From assembly GCF_030814215.1 (NCBI RefSeq), contig NZ_JAUSUT010000001.1, positions 1,178,001 to 1,242,000 of the forward strand: DNA of 64,000 nt, given 5' to 3'. Under the pieces are notes generated by a model, which was given only the letters and a program-made list of their open reading frames with translations, did not search any database and was not told where the DNA came from. Positions within the stretch are counted from its first letter, which is position 1. Every line of letters begins with the position of its first letter. Source of the DNA: Amycolatopsis thermophila (lineage in GTDB: Bacteria; Actinomycetota; Actinomycetes; Mycobacteriales; Pseudonocardiaceae). The position numbers were made by a program, and so were the translations under genes. Below are positions 25,211-34,646 of this stretch, in pieces.

Positions 25211-26215
25211 GTGGACGTGGACCTGTTCGTGGCGGCCCACCGCGCCGAATGGGCCCGGCTGGACCACCTGCTCGCCGCGCGCAGGCTGACCGGGCCGGAG
25301 GCCGACGAGCTGGTCCGGCTCTACCAGCGCGCGGCCACGCACCTGTCGGTCGTGCGCTCGTCGGCGCCCGACCCGGCGCTGCTGTCCTGGTTGTCGTCGC
25401 TGGTCACGCGCGCGCGGTCGGCGGTGACCGGGTCGCACACGCCGGCGTGGCGCGAGATCGGCCTGTTCTTCGCGCAGCGGTTCCCCGCCGCGGTCTACCG
25501 CACCGCCCGGTGGTGGGTGCCGACCGCGCTCGTCACGATCGTGGTGAGCGGGCTGCTGGGGGTGTGGATCGCCACCGATCCCCAGGTGCAGGCGAGCATC
25601 GCCGCGCCCGACGCGGTCCGCGCGCTCACCGAACCGGGCGGGCGGTTCGAGACCTACTACTCCAGCAACCCCGCGGGTTCGTTCGCCGCCCAGGTGTGGA
25701 CGAACAACGCCTGGGTGGCCGCGACGTGCCTGTTCTTCGGGGTGCTGCTGGGGATCCCGGTGCTGATCGCGTTGTGGCAGAACGCCCTCAACGTCGCGAT
25801 CTCGGCCGGGCTGATGGCCGCGGCGGGGCGGCTGGACGTGTTCTTCGGGCTGATCGCGCCGCACGGGCTGCTCGAACTGACGGCGGTGTTCGTCGCGGCG
25901 GGCACCGGTCTGCGTCTGGGGTGGACGGTCGTCCAGCCCGGCCGGCGGTCGCGGTCGGCGGCGCTGGCGCGGGAGGGGCGGTCGGCGGCCGGGATCGCGC
26001 TGGGGCTGGCGTGCGTGCTGCTCGTGTCCGGGGTGATCGAGGCGTTCGTGACGCCGTCCGGGCTGCCGACGTGGGGGCGCGTCGCGATCGGGGTGGCCGC
26101 CGAGGTGCTGTTCCTGGGGTACGTGTTCGTGTTCGGCCGGCGGGCCGCGCGGGCCGGGGTCACCGGGGACGCGGACGCCCGCCACGCCGGTGACCTGCTC
26201 CCGGAGGCCGGCTGA
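25211..26215 (+). CDS. stage II sporulation protein M (SpoIIM) family membrane protein
   Basis: Membrane protein of 334 residues. A soluble N-terminal helix bundle (about 1-95) has the family pattern WARLDHLL...ADELVRLYQRAATHLSVVRS. Five or so helices follow, with the AAQVWTNNAWVAATCLFFGVLLGIP segment and APHGLLELTAVFVAAGTG characteristic of SpoIIM/DUF95 proteins. In Bacillus SpoIIM recruits peptidoglycan hydrolases; in non-endospore formers the role is unknown. Its position between the RDD gene and the DUF58/MoxR operon is conserved. The start is GTG at 25211. Confidence 0.87.
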   Translation: MDVDLFVAAHRAEWARLDHLLAARRLTGPEADELVRLYQRAATHLSVVRSSAPDPALLSWLSSLVTRARSAVTGSHTPAWREIGLFFAQRFPAAVYRTARWWVPTALVTIVVSGLLGVWIATDPQVQASIAAPDAVRALTEPGGRFETYYSSNPAGSFAAQVWTNNAWVAATCLFFGVLLGIPVLIALWQNALNVAISAGLMAAAGRLDVFFGLIAPHGLLELTAVFVAAGTGLRLGWTVVQPGRRSRSAALAREGRSAAGIALGLACVLLVSGVIEAFVTPSGLPTWGRVAIGVAAEVLFLGYVFVFGRRAARAGVTGDADARHAGDLLPEAG

Positions 26216-26261
26216 CACGCCGCTGCCCGGAATCGTCGGTGGGCGGTTTTAGGGTGGGGGC

Positions 26262-26474
26262 ATGCGACTCGAACTCTCCGCCGACACGTACGCGCAGGTC
26301 AGGGCCCGTGCCGAGGAAGCAGGGCAGTCCGTGCACGAGTGGATCGTGGCGGCGGTCGAGCGGGAGGCGTACCGGCAGCTGTGCGAGCAGCAGGCGCGGT
26401 GGAACGCCGAGCACCCCGACCAGGTGCGCGCCGCCGCGGACGAATGGCGTGCCCGTGGCTCTTCGGCCGCGTAG
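26262..26474 (+). CDS. ribbon-helix-helix-type antitoxin
   Basis: Small protein of 70 residues. The N-terminal MRLELSADTYAQVRARAEEAGQSVHEWIVAAVEREA has the strand-helix-helix spacing of ribbon-helix-helix DNA-binding proteins. The acidic, charged C-terminal half (about 36-70) would bind and neutralise the toxin encoded by the overlapping next gene. Such antitoxins normally autorepress their operon. The ATG start lies just after GGGTGGGGGC. It ends 26 bases inside the toxin gene. Confidence 0.75.
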   Translation: MRLELSADTYAQVRARAEEAGQSVHEWIVAAVEREAYRQLCEQQARWNAEHPDQVRAAADEWRARGSSAA

Positions 26475-26748
26475 GGGCCAGATCTGGGCGGTGTCCGGCG
26501 GGGCGCGCCGGGTGCTGGTCTTCTCGGGCAACATGCTGAACGACATCGACGACGAGCACGTGGTGACGATGGAGGTCATCGAGCACGCGGTGCCGCTGAG
26601 CGTGGCCACCGGGACCGGCGGGTGGATCCGGTACACGTGGCTGGACCACGTTCCGAAGGAGTCGCTCACGCGGCAGGTGGGCGAGGTGAGCGGCGAGCTG
26701 ATGCAGCGGCTGAGCACGCGGCTGTTCATGGTGATCGCGACGGACTGA
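26449..26748 (+). CDS. MazF/PemK-like toxin candidate
   Basis: Protein of 99 residues beginning with the RRGQIWAV motif that opens MazF/PemK endoribonucleases, followed by strands RRVLVFSGNMLN and HVVTMEVIEHAVPLS and ending TRLFMVIATD. The layout suits the SH3-like CcdB/MazF barrel. It overlaps the antitoxin gene in a different frame. The start is GTG at 26449 or 26455; the first has GGAC upstream. Divergence from typical MazF is considerable in the middle, so catalytic residues cannot be assigned with confidence. A hairpin terminator follows. Confidence 0.7.
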   Translation: MPVALRPRRGQIWAVSGGARRVLVFSGNMLNDIDDEHVVTMEVIEHAVPLSVATGTGGWIRYTWLDHVPKESLTRQVGEVSGELMQRLSTRLFMVIATD

Positions 26749-26767
26749 CGTTCGGGGCCCCGCGCGG

Positions 26768-26800
26768 ACGCACCGCCGGCGAAACCCGCCGCCGGTGCGT
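26768..26800. terminator. hairpin between the toxin gene and the DUF58 gene
   Basis: Stem with outer arms ACGCACCG and CGGTGCGT, continuing inward with one C-C mismatch to a GAAAC-containing loop. It separates two convergent genes and abuts the stop codon of the DUF58 gene. Confidence 0.6.
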
Positions 26801-28104
26801 TACAGGCGGCCGGCGGCCTTCAGCGCCAGGTAGCGGTCCGCCAGGGCGGGCGCGAGCTCGTCCGGCACGGCGTCCACCACCGAGACGCCGTGCCGCGCCA
26901 GCAGGCCGGTGACGTGGCGCCGTTCGGCCAGTGTGCGTTCCGCGGCGGCCGCGTCGTAGACCGCTTCGGCGTCGCCCCGGGCGGAGGCCATTTCGGCGAT
27001 CCGGGGGTCGGCCACGCCGGCCACCAGCAGCTGGTGCCGTCCCACCACGGACGGCAGCACCGGCATCAGTCCCTCCTCCAGCGGTGCCGCGTCCAGGCCC
27101 GTCAGCAGCACCACCAGCGACCGCCGCCGGGTGCGGCGCAGCACTTCGGCCACCATGCCGCGCGCGTCGGTCTCCAGGAGGCTCGCCTCCAGGGGAGCCA
27201 TCGCGTTCACCAGCGCCGTCAGCCGGCCACCGGTCACCTCGGCGCGGACCTGGCGGTCGTACGCCAGGAAGTCGACCCGGTCGCCCGCCTGGGACGCCAG
27301 CACCGCGAGCAGCAACGCCGCATCCATCGCCGCGTCCAGACGCGGCACGCCACCGACGCCCCCGAGCGCCGCGCCGACCCGCCCCGCGGCCGTGCGGCCC
27401 GTGTCCAGCACCAGCAGCACGTGCCGGTCCCGCTCCGGGCGCCAGGTCCGTACCATCACGTCCGCAGCCCGGGCCGTGGCCCGCCAGTCGATCGAGCGCA
27501 CGTCGTCGCCGATGACGTACTCGCGCAGCGAGTCGAACTCCGTCCCGGAGCCCCGCACGCGCGCCGCCTGACGGCCGTCCAGCTGCTGCAGCCGCGCCAG
27601 CCGCGACGGCAGGTGCTTGCGCGCGTGGAACGGCGGCAGCACCCGCACGCTCCACGGCACCCGGTGCGACCCCTGCCGTCCCGCCAGCCCGAGCGGCCCC
27701 AGCGCCCGCACCGTCACCACGGCCGACGACCGGTCGCCCCGGCGCACCGGGGACAACCGCACCACGACCGGCCGCGTTTCCCCCGCCGGCACCGAGATCC
27801 GGAACCGGTCCCGCGCCACACCGGCGCTCGGCGGCCAGGCGTCGCGCAGCGTTCCGCGCAACGGCCGCGATCCGGGGTTGGTCACCGACAGCGTCACCTC
27901 GGCCGTCTCGCCCAGCCGCGCCGCCGTCGCCCCGGACCGCGCGAACCGCAGGGCCGACACGGACGCCGCGAACAGCAGGTCCACCGCGACCCCGAGCACG
28001 ATCACGCCGAGCACCGCCAGCACCCCGGTCCACGACGGCACCCCGAGCGCCACCACGACCACGCCCACGACCGCCAGCAGGCCGGCCCGGCCGGTGATCG
28101 CCAT
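26800..28104 (-). CDS. DUF58 / von Willebrand-like domain protein
   Basis: Protein of 434 residues: two N-terminal membrane helices (about 8-45), an exported or lumenal beta domain (about 50-150), then the DUF58 signature GTEFDSLREYVIGDDVRSIDWRATAR (around residue 188) and a vWA-like domain with LLVLDTGRTA in place of a full DxSxS metal site. DUF58 proteins accompany MoxR ATPases and are thought to act as metal-dependent adaptors in protein assembly. The start ATG is one base after the MoxR gene stop, so the two are co-expressed. Equivalent to Rv3693 by order. Confidence 0.88.
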   Translation of the reverse strand: MAITGRAGLLAVVGVVVVALGVPSWTGVLAVLGVIVLGVAVDLLFAASVSALRFARSGATAARLGETAEVTLSVTNPGSRPLRGTLRDAWPPSAGVARDRFRISVPAGETRPVVVRLSPVRRGDRSSAVVTVRALGPLGLAGRQGSHRVPWSVRVLPPFHARKHLPSRLARLQQLDGRQAARVRGSGTEFDSLREYVIGDDVRSIDWRATARAADVMVRTWRPERDRHVLLVLDTGRTAAGRVGAALGGVGGVPRLDAAMDAALLLAVLASQAGDRVDFLAYDRQVRAEVTGGRLTALVNAMAPLEASLLETDARGMVAEVLRRTRRRSLVVLLTGLDAAPLEEGLMPVLPSVVGRHQLLVAGVADPRIAEMASARGDAEAVYDAAAAERTLAERRHVTGLLARHGVSVVDAVPDELAPALADRYLALKAAGRL

Positions 28105-28105
28105 G

Positions 28106-29070
<965 letters not shown>

Positions 29071-29074
<4 letters not shown>

Positions 29075-30189
29075 CTGATCTCCCTCTCGATGCGGTCCAG
29101 CTCGTCGGCGAGCCGGACCAGACCCGCGTCGTCCCCCGGCGCGGGACCGTACAGAAGTGCCCCGACCACGGCGTCCGGCCGTCCGGTGCGCGCCGCGATC
29201 GCGGCGACCACCGCCGCCGGTTCGGCGCCCGCGCCGAGGCCCAGCAGCGGCCGTGCCCGGTCGATCACCGCCTGCCGCAGCGTAGCCGCGGCGTGGTCGG
29301 CCGCACCCGCCCGACGGTAGAGCCGGGCCCGGCCTTCGGTGGTTTCGGCGGCGCGCACGGCGACCGGCAACGGTTCCGCCACGACCGGCCCGAGCCGCCG
29401 GGCGCGCCACAACCCGAACAGCACCGCGGCGACGGCGAGCTGGATCGCCCCGAAGACCCAGGCCCGCGGCAACAGGTCGAACGGGGACCGCTGCTCCATG
29501 CCCGCGCCGGTGTCGCCCGGCGACGGCACGTACCAGACGAGGGTGGCGTTGCGGCCGAGCAACCGCATGGTCAGCGCCGCGTTGCCCGCATCGTCGAGGC
29601 GGTCGTTGGTCATCGGGTCGCCGCTGCCGAGGAGCGTCGTGGTGCCCGCGCCGCCGGGCAGCTGCAGCATGGTGCCGTCGTAACAGCCGCGCGCCCGGCT
29701 GTGCGCGGCGTAGGTGAGCCCGCCGATCACGACCTTCCCGGCCGCGACGGCGCCGGCGACGGTGCACCCCGGGTCCCGTGCCGTCGCCGGGACCAGCGCG
29801 CCGACGACGACGCCGGGCTCCAGCACGTCGAGCGCCGCGTCACCGGGAGCGACCAGCACCGCGTCGGCGGCGCGCGATCGCAGGGCCGCGAGGCGGGCGG
29901 GTTCGACCAGGTCCGGGGCGGTCACCAGCAGCGTCGCGTCCGCGCTCACGGCGGCCTCGGCTTCGGCGTAGCTGCGCGCCGGGACGACGCGGACGCCCTC
30001 GCGTTCGAGCAGCCGCGCCAGCGCCCGCGACCCGGCCGGGGCCGCGGCTTCCGGGTCCAGCGAACCGTGCCGCTGCCCGGCCGAACTCAACACCACGACC
30101 ACCGCGCCGATCAGCACGATCAGCACGATCACCAGCGGAGCACGCGCGGCCCGCCAGATGCGGCGCGTGTCCGGGGAAACGCTCGTCAC
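29071..30189 (-). CDS. DUF4350 membrane protein
   Basis: Protein of 372 residues: an N-terminal helix (about 17-37), an exported domain (about 45-240) with GSRALARLLEREGVRV near its start as in DUF4350 proteins, a second helix (about 245-262), and a cytoplasmic helical tail. The exported domain resembles a glutamine-amidotransferase-like Rossmann fold without obvious catalytic residues. Its function is unknown; it is a fixed member of the actinobacterial MoxR cluster (Rv3691 equivalent). GTG start at 30189 overlapping the DUF4129 stop by 4 bases. Confidence 0.82.
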
Positions 30190-30818
30190 GCCGGCACCCC
30201 GGGACGCGCGCGCCGGACGAGCTCGTCGAGTTCGGCGAGCCGCCGGTAACCGTCCCCGGTGGCCGGCCGTCCCCCGTAGTGCACGGCGTCGAACAGCCCG
30301 GCGCCCTGCCGCAGCGCGTCCCGCACGGACGGCAGCCGGACGCCCGCCTCGTGCGCGGCCTCGTCGGCCGTGCGTCCCGCGCGTTCGTCGAGCACACCGC
30401 GCTCCTCGAGCGTGCGGACCACGGCGCGGAACCGGTCGCGCACCGCCGCGCCCAGGTCCCCGGCGGCGAAGGCACGCTCGGCCGCGTCGCGGTAGTCGCG
30501 GGAGGTCCGCGACCGGTCCGCGAACACCTCACCCGGCCGTCGCGCGGACCGCGCCACGCGGCCGACCCGCAGCCGCACCACCACGACCACCAGCACGACG
30601 ACCGCGAGCAGGATCAGCACCCCGAGCCCGCCACCCGGCACGACGCCCGTCACCGCGGCGAACAGGTCCGCGATGCGCTGCGCGATCCACCCGATCACCC
30701 GGTCGAACCAGCCCGGCCGGGCCGCCGCGTAGACCGGGTCGGACAGCTCGGCCTCCGCGGCGCGGCGCGCGTCGTCCGCGTCGATGTCGACCGGGACCCC
30801 GGCGAGGACGGCGATCAA
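30186..30818 (-). CDS. DUF4129 membrane protein
   Basis: Protein of 210 residues: a short exported N-terminus with the RRAAEAELSDPVYAAARPGWFDRVIGW motif, one long membrane helix (about 55-80) and a cytoplasmic DUF4129 domain with YRDAAERAFAAGDLGAAVRDRFRAVVRTLEERG. Function unknown; possibly links the MoxR chaperone to the membrane. The start is TTG at 30818, chosen because it overlaps the upstream stop by 4 bases and the conserved region begins 10 residues later. It is the second TTG start in this operon. Equivalent to Rv3690 by order. Confidence 0.8.
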   Translation of the reverse strand: MIAVLAGVPVDIDADDARRAAEAELSDPVYAAARPGWFDRVIGWIAQRIADLFAAVTGVVPGGGLGVLILLAVVVLVVVVVRLRVGRVARSARRPGEVFADRSRTSRDYRDAAERAFAAGDLGAAVRDRFRAVVRTLEERGVLDERAGRTADEAAHEAGVRLPSVRDALRQGAGLFDAVHYGGRPATGDGYRRLAELDELVRRARPGVPA

Positions 30819-31876
30819 GCCGTACCCGCCGCCCGCGCCAGCTGGATGTCCATGCCCTCCTTGCGCATGCGCTGGTCGATGTAGAGCAGGGCCGTCGTGT
30901 TGGCGGTGAACGGTGCGACGATCGTGGTCGCGATCACCTGCCCCAGCGCGACGAGCAGCAGACCGCCCCACCCGACCGGGACGGCCTCACCGGTCAGCAC
31001 GCCGGTGCCACCCGCCGCCAGGCTGAAGGGGATGTCGACCAGGTACGACAGCACGGTGCCGATGACCCCGGCCAGCAGGAGGATGGCGAAGCAGCGCCAC
31101 CACGAACCGGACACCAGCTCACGCGAGCGCGTCAGCGCCTGCCCGACCTTCGCGCGCTCCAGCACCAGGGCGGGCGTGGTGAGACCGAACAGGGTGTAGA
31201 GCCAGATGCCGGGGATCAGGCACAGGATCGAGCCCGCCGTCACCATCAGCCCGTACACGATGGTCGCGCCGAGCAGCGGCAGGAACCGCGGCCGCGCCTC
31301 GGCCATGGCCTCGGCGAACGTGACGGGCCTGCCCAGCACGGCCTTGCCGATGACCACGGTCAGGAACCCGGACAGGAAGGTCTGGGTGAGCAGCGTGATG
31401 ATGCCACCGACGCCGATGATCAGCGCGCTGTCGCCGAGGGCGCTCAGCGCCGCGTCCTGGATCTCCTGGTCGGTCGCGGCCGGCCCGAGGTTCCGCAGCG
31501 CCTCGACGTCCGGCAGCAGGTACTTGCTGGCCAGCAGCTGCAGCACGGCCCCGATCACCGCGACGACCGCCGACGAGCCGAACACCAGGGCCGGGTGGCG
31601 CCGCATGGTCGTGATCGCGCCGTCGAGGATCTCCCCCACCGACAGCGGGCGCAGCGGGATCACGCCGGGCTTGCCGTAGCCGGGCCGCGGTCCCCAGCCG
31701 TACTGCTGGTAGGGCTGCCCGGGCGGCGGCGCGGGGTACTGCCCGCCGGGGTTCGGAGGCTCCGGCTGCTGCTGCCGCCCGGGTTCGGGCGGCGGCAGGG
31801 GGTTCCCGGCGGGGGGTGTCGCGTCGTCGGGCCGGTCCTCGGGGTCCGGACCTGCCCAGCCGCCGGTGTCGCTCAT
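30815..31876 (-). CDS. polytopic membrane protein, first gene of the MoxR operon
   Basis: Protein of 353 residues. A proline/glutamine-rich cytoplasmic N-terminus (about 1-70) is followed by PLRPLSVGEILDGAITTMRRHPALVF, the entry motif of the family also found in glycerophosphodiester phosphodiesterase membrane domains. About six helices follow, with a FTANTTALLYIDQRMRKEGMDIQL ending. No catalytic domain is present. It probably forms the membrane platform for the DUF4129/DUF4350/MoxR proteins encoded downstream. ATG start at 31876. Equivalent to Rv3689 by gene order. The 139-base gap to the divergent zinc peptidase should contain both promoters. Confidence 0.82.
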   Translation of the reverse strand: MSDTGGWAGPDPEDRPDDATPPAGNPLPPPEPGRQQQPEPPNPGGQYPAPPPGQPYQQYGWGPRPGYGKPGVIPLRPLSVGEILDGAITTMRRHPALVFGSSAVVAVIGAVLQLLASKYLLPDVEALRNLGPAATDQEIQDAALSALGDSALIIGVGGIITLLTQTFLSGFLTVVIGKAVLGRPVTFAEAMAEARPRFLPLLGATIVYGLMVTAGSILCLIPGIWLYTLFGLTTPALVLERAKVGQALTRSRELVSGSWWRCFAILLLAGVIGTVLSYLVDIPFSLAAGGTGVLTGEAVPVGWGGLLLVALGQVIATTIVAPFTANTTALLYIDQRMRKEGMDIQLARAAGTA

Positions 31877-32015
31877 CCGTCTTCTCCACTCGCATGCGGG
31901 TCGTTCCGCCGCCCACTCTCGCAGAGCCGTCCGGCACCGGCCACGGGTGCCACGCGGCCGCCGCCGAGTCGTGATCTCCCCCGTCCGGTTCGGGCGCTGA
32001 CTATGCTGACGGCCG

Positions 32016-32990
32016 ATGACGCCTCCGCCGCAGCGCCCCCGGGAGCCGTTGCCGCCGCCCCGTCCGGCCGCGCGGCACCGGGCGCAGAGCCGTTCCACAC
32101 GCCCGGTCACCGCGTTCGTGCTCAGCACCGTCGCGGTGCTGCTGGCCGGGCTCGTCGTGTTCGTCACGGTCCGCGGCGGATCGGACTCGCCGTCCCCCAC
32201 GGTGGCCGCGCCCGCGTCGACGGCGGTCAGCGGCGGCAACGCGGCGGGCGCGGCGACCTCGTCGCCGGACGGCGAGAAGATCCTCGAGCTGGCGAACCAC
32301 CCGATGCTGCAGAACCCGGACGACGGGCTGCAGAACTTCGCCTGCGACCTGCCCGAACTGACCGACCAGGCGTCCTTCGAGCAGTTCTTCCGGGCCGCCG
32401 GCCGGTGCCTCGACGAGGCCTGGGGCCCCTTCCTGAGGCGCTACAACCTGCCGTTCGAGCCCCCGGCACTGCACTTCCCGCAGGGCACCGCGTTCACCAC
32501 CGCCTGCGGCACGATCGCGGTGAGCGTGGCGACCGCGGCCTACTACTGCGACGACAACCTGTACGTGCCCTTCCAGGGCCTGCAGACCGACCAGTACGGC
32601 CGCAACCCGGGCGTCTACCTGGCGTTGTTCGCGCACGAGTACGGCCACCACGTGCAGGAGGTGGCCGGGATCATGGACGCGGTGTGGCAGCAGATCTACG
32701 CCGTCGGCCAGAACACCCCGGCCGGGCTGGAGCTGTCCCGCCGCAAGGAACTGCAGGCGCAGTGCTTCTCCGGGATGTTCCTCGGCGCGGTGGTCGACCG
32801 CGGCGGCTCGGTGACCCGCGACATGTACTCCAAGGCCTGGCGCGACCAGGACACCCGCGGCGACAACACCTCGGGCAGCCAGGACCACGGCACCAACGCG
32901 CACTACGCGCAGTGGTGGCGCACCGGTGCCCAGTTCAACCGGATCGCGCAGTGCAACACCTTCGCCGCGCCGGCCTCCGCGGTCAGCTGA
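32016..32990 (+). CDS. neutral zinc metallopeptidase, YpfJ family
   Basis: Membrane-anchored extracytoplasmic protein of 324 residues. A proline/arginine-rich N-terminus precedes one membrane helix (about 31-52) and a low-complexity linker. The YpfJ-family peptidase domain (about 85-315) has the zinc motif HEYGHH (207-212) with catalytic Glu208; the RRKELQAQCFSGMFLG helix probably supplies the third ligand (Glu). Four conserved cysteines (FACDL, GRCLD, TACGT, YYCDD) suggest two disulfides, consistent with export. Substrate unknown. It is monocistronic and ends at a likely hairpin. Confidence 0.9.
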   Translation: MTPPPQRPREPLPPPRPAARHRAQSRSTRPVTAFVLSTVAVLLAGLVVFVTVRGGSDSPSPTVAAPASTAVSGGNAAGAATSSPDGEKILELANHPMLQNPDDGLQNFACDLPELTDQASFEQFFRAAGRCLDEAWGPFLRRYNLPFEPPALHFPQGTAFTTACGTIAVSVATAAYYCDDNLYVPFQGLQTDQYGRNPGVYLALFAHEYGHHVQEVAGIMDAVWQQIYAVGQNTPAGLELSRRKELQAQCFSGMFLGAVVDRGGSVTRDMYSKAWRDQDTRGDNTSGSQDHGTNAHYAQWWRTGAQFNRIAQCNTFAAPASAVS

Positions 32991-33010
32991 GCTTCACCGC
33001 GCGCCGGGAC

Positions 33011-33042
33011 GGCGGCCGCTTCCGGTCACCGGATCCGCCGCC
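33011..33042. terminator. imperfect hairpin between convergent genes
   Basis: Arms GGCGGC and GCCGCC enclose an internal loop and a TCCGG-tca-CCGGA tip, 20 bases after the zinc peptidase stop and 30 bases before the stop of the convergent membrane-protein gene. Confidence 0.5.
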
Positions 33043-33072
33043 GAGGCGGCGCCACCCCACCGGACCCGGAAG

Positions 33073-33522
33073 TCAGCTCGCGGTCGCCGCGTGGTCGCGT
33101 CGCGGGCCGCGGTGGACGAGGAACGCGTAGGTGCCGCCGCCGAGGCAGCTCAACGCCAGCAGCGCGAGGCCGACCGGGCGGCGCAGGTCGTCGTGACCGG
33201 TGACGACGTCGGCCAGGTGGACCTGCACGTCACCGTCCCCGGCCGAGGCCGGCACCGTGACGTCCACCCGGTCGTTCGCGTCGTGCCCGCACGCGTCGAG
33301 GACACCGGTGCGCGCCTGGCCGCCGAGGGTGATCTCGACCGTCTCCTGCGGGTCCGGCGCCGAGCACTCGGCGCCCTTGGTGACCGTGGCCTGCGCGACC
33401 GTGCCCTGCGCCGCGGCCGCGGTGCCCAGCACGCCCGGACCCGCCCACCACACGGCGGTCACGATGGCGATGCCGACGAGCACGGCGACGGCGAGCGTGT
33501 TCCAGCGCAGCACGATCCCCAT
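33073..33522 (-). CDS. hypothetical two-helix membrane protein
   Basis: Unrecognised protein of 149 residues. One membrane helix near the N-terminus (about 8-29), an exported domain of about 80 residues with two cysteines (AECSAPDP and LDACGHD) that could form a disulfide, and a second helix (about 118-137) followed by a short basic tail. Orientation would place the small domain outside the cell. ATG start at 33522; a longer in-frame version begins 60 bases upstream and overlaps the K+ channel stop. No assigned function. Confidence 0.7.
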   Translation of the reverse strand: MGIVLRWNTLAVAVLVGIAIVTAVWWAGPGVLGTAAAAQGTVAQATVTKGAECSAPDPQETVEITLGGQARTGVLDACGHDANDRVDVTVPASAGDGDVQVHLADVVTGHDDLRRPVGLALLALSCLGGGTYAFLVHRGPRRDHAATAS

Positions 33523-33574
33523 GCTTCCAGAAGGTCCCGGCGAAGCACAGCCGTCGCCGGGCAGCCGAGATCTA

Positions 33575-34645
33575 TCACTCAACCTGGTCTGCAGGAGTCA
33601 CTTTCCGCACATAGAGCAGCCGATCGCCCGGTTCGATGGCGTCCACGGCGGGCGAGTCGACCCGGAACAGCTGCCCGTCGCGGACCACGCCGAGCACGAT
33701 GTCCGGCAGGTGCCGCGGCGAGCCGCCCTCCTCGGACTTCTCCGCCGGGCGCTCCGCGATGGCCAGCCCGGACTCCGGGGTCAGCAGGTCCTCGAACATG
33801 TCGACGACCACGGGTGTGGAGGTCGCCATGCCCAGCAGCCGTCCCGCCGTCTCGCTCGACACCACCACCTGGTTGGCGCCGGACTGCTTGAGCAGGTGGA
33901 CGTTCTCCGCCTCGCGCACCGACACCACGATGTGCGCCTTCGGAGCCAGCTCACGCGCGGTGAGGGTGGCCAGCACCGCCGAGTCGTCCCGGTCCGCGGC
34001 CACCACGACCGCGCGGGCCCGCTGCACCGCCGCCACGCGCAGCACGTCCGACCGGGTGGCCGAGCCGTGCACGGTGACCAGGCCCAGCGCGGCGGCCGCG
34101 TCCAGCGCCTGCTGCGAGGTGTCCACCACGACGATCTTGTTCGGTTCGATCGCCTCGTCCCCGAGCAGGGTCTTGACCGCGGCCCGGCCCTTCGTGCCGA
34201 ACCCGACGACCACCACGTGGTCCCGCACCCTGGTCCTCCACTTCTGAATCCGGAACGCCTGCCGTGACCGTTCGGTCAGCACCTCGAGCGTGGTGCCGAC
34301 CAGGACGATGAGGAACAGCACCCGCAGCGGCGTGATCACCAGGACGTTGATCAGCCGGGCGGAGGCGCTGACCGGGGTGATGTCGCCGTAGCCCGTCGTC
34401 GACAGGGACACCGTCGCGTAGTAGAAGGCGTCCAGCAGCGACAGCCCGTCCTCGTTGACGTCACGGTAGCCGTCCCGGCCGAGGTAGACGATGAACACCG
34501 CGGCGACGAGCGCGATCAGGGCCCACAGGACGCGTCTGCCGATGGACCGGATCGGGCTGATCGTCGACTCGGGCATCCGGACGACGCCGACGAGCGAATG
34601 GTCCGGCTGGTCCCTGACTCGCACCCGCGGATCGTAAGCGATCAC
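33575..34645 (-). CDS. two-helix potassium channel with RCK/TrkA-N domain
   Basis: Ion channel subunit of 356 residues, expected to act as a tetramer. Two membrane helices (about 38-57 and 96-120) flank the pore, with the K+ selectivity filter TTGYGD at 83-88. A cytoplasmic Rossmann RCK domain (about 135-260) starts VVVVGFGTKGRAAVKTLL and has the nucleotide-binding acid in VVVDTS. A C-terminal TrkA-C-like part ends near EPGDRLLYVRK. The start is GTG at 34645, one base after the AdnB stop codon, so it is translated from the same message. The same neighbour (Rv3200c) follows adnB in mycobacteria. Confidence 0.88.
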   Translation of the reverse strand: MIAYDPRVRVRDQPDHSLVGVVRMPESTISPIRSIGRRVLWALIALVAAVFIVYLGRDGYRDVNEDGLSLLDAFYYATVSLSTTGYGDITPVSASARLINVLVITPLRVLFLIVLVGTTLEVLTERSRQAFRIQKWRTRVRDHVVVVGFGTKGRAAVKTLLGDEAIEPNKIVVVDTSQQALDAAAALGLVTVHGSATRSDVLRVAAVQRARAVVVAADRDDSAVLATLTARELAPKAHIVVSVREAENVHLLKQSGANQVVVSSETAGRLLGMATSTPVVVDMFEDLLTPESGLAIAERPAEKSEEGGSPRHLPDIVLGVVRDGQLFRVDSPAVDAIEPGDRLLYVRKVTPADQVE

Positions 34646-34646
34646 T

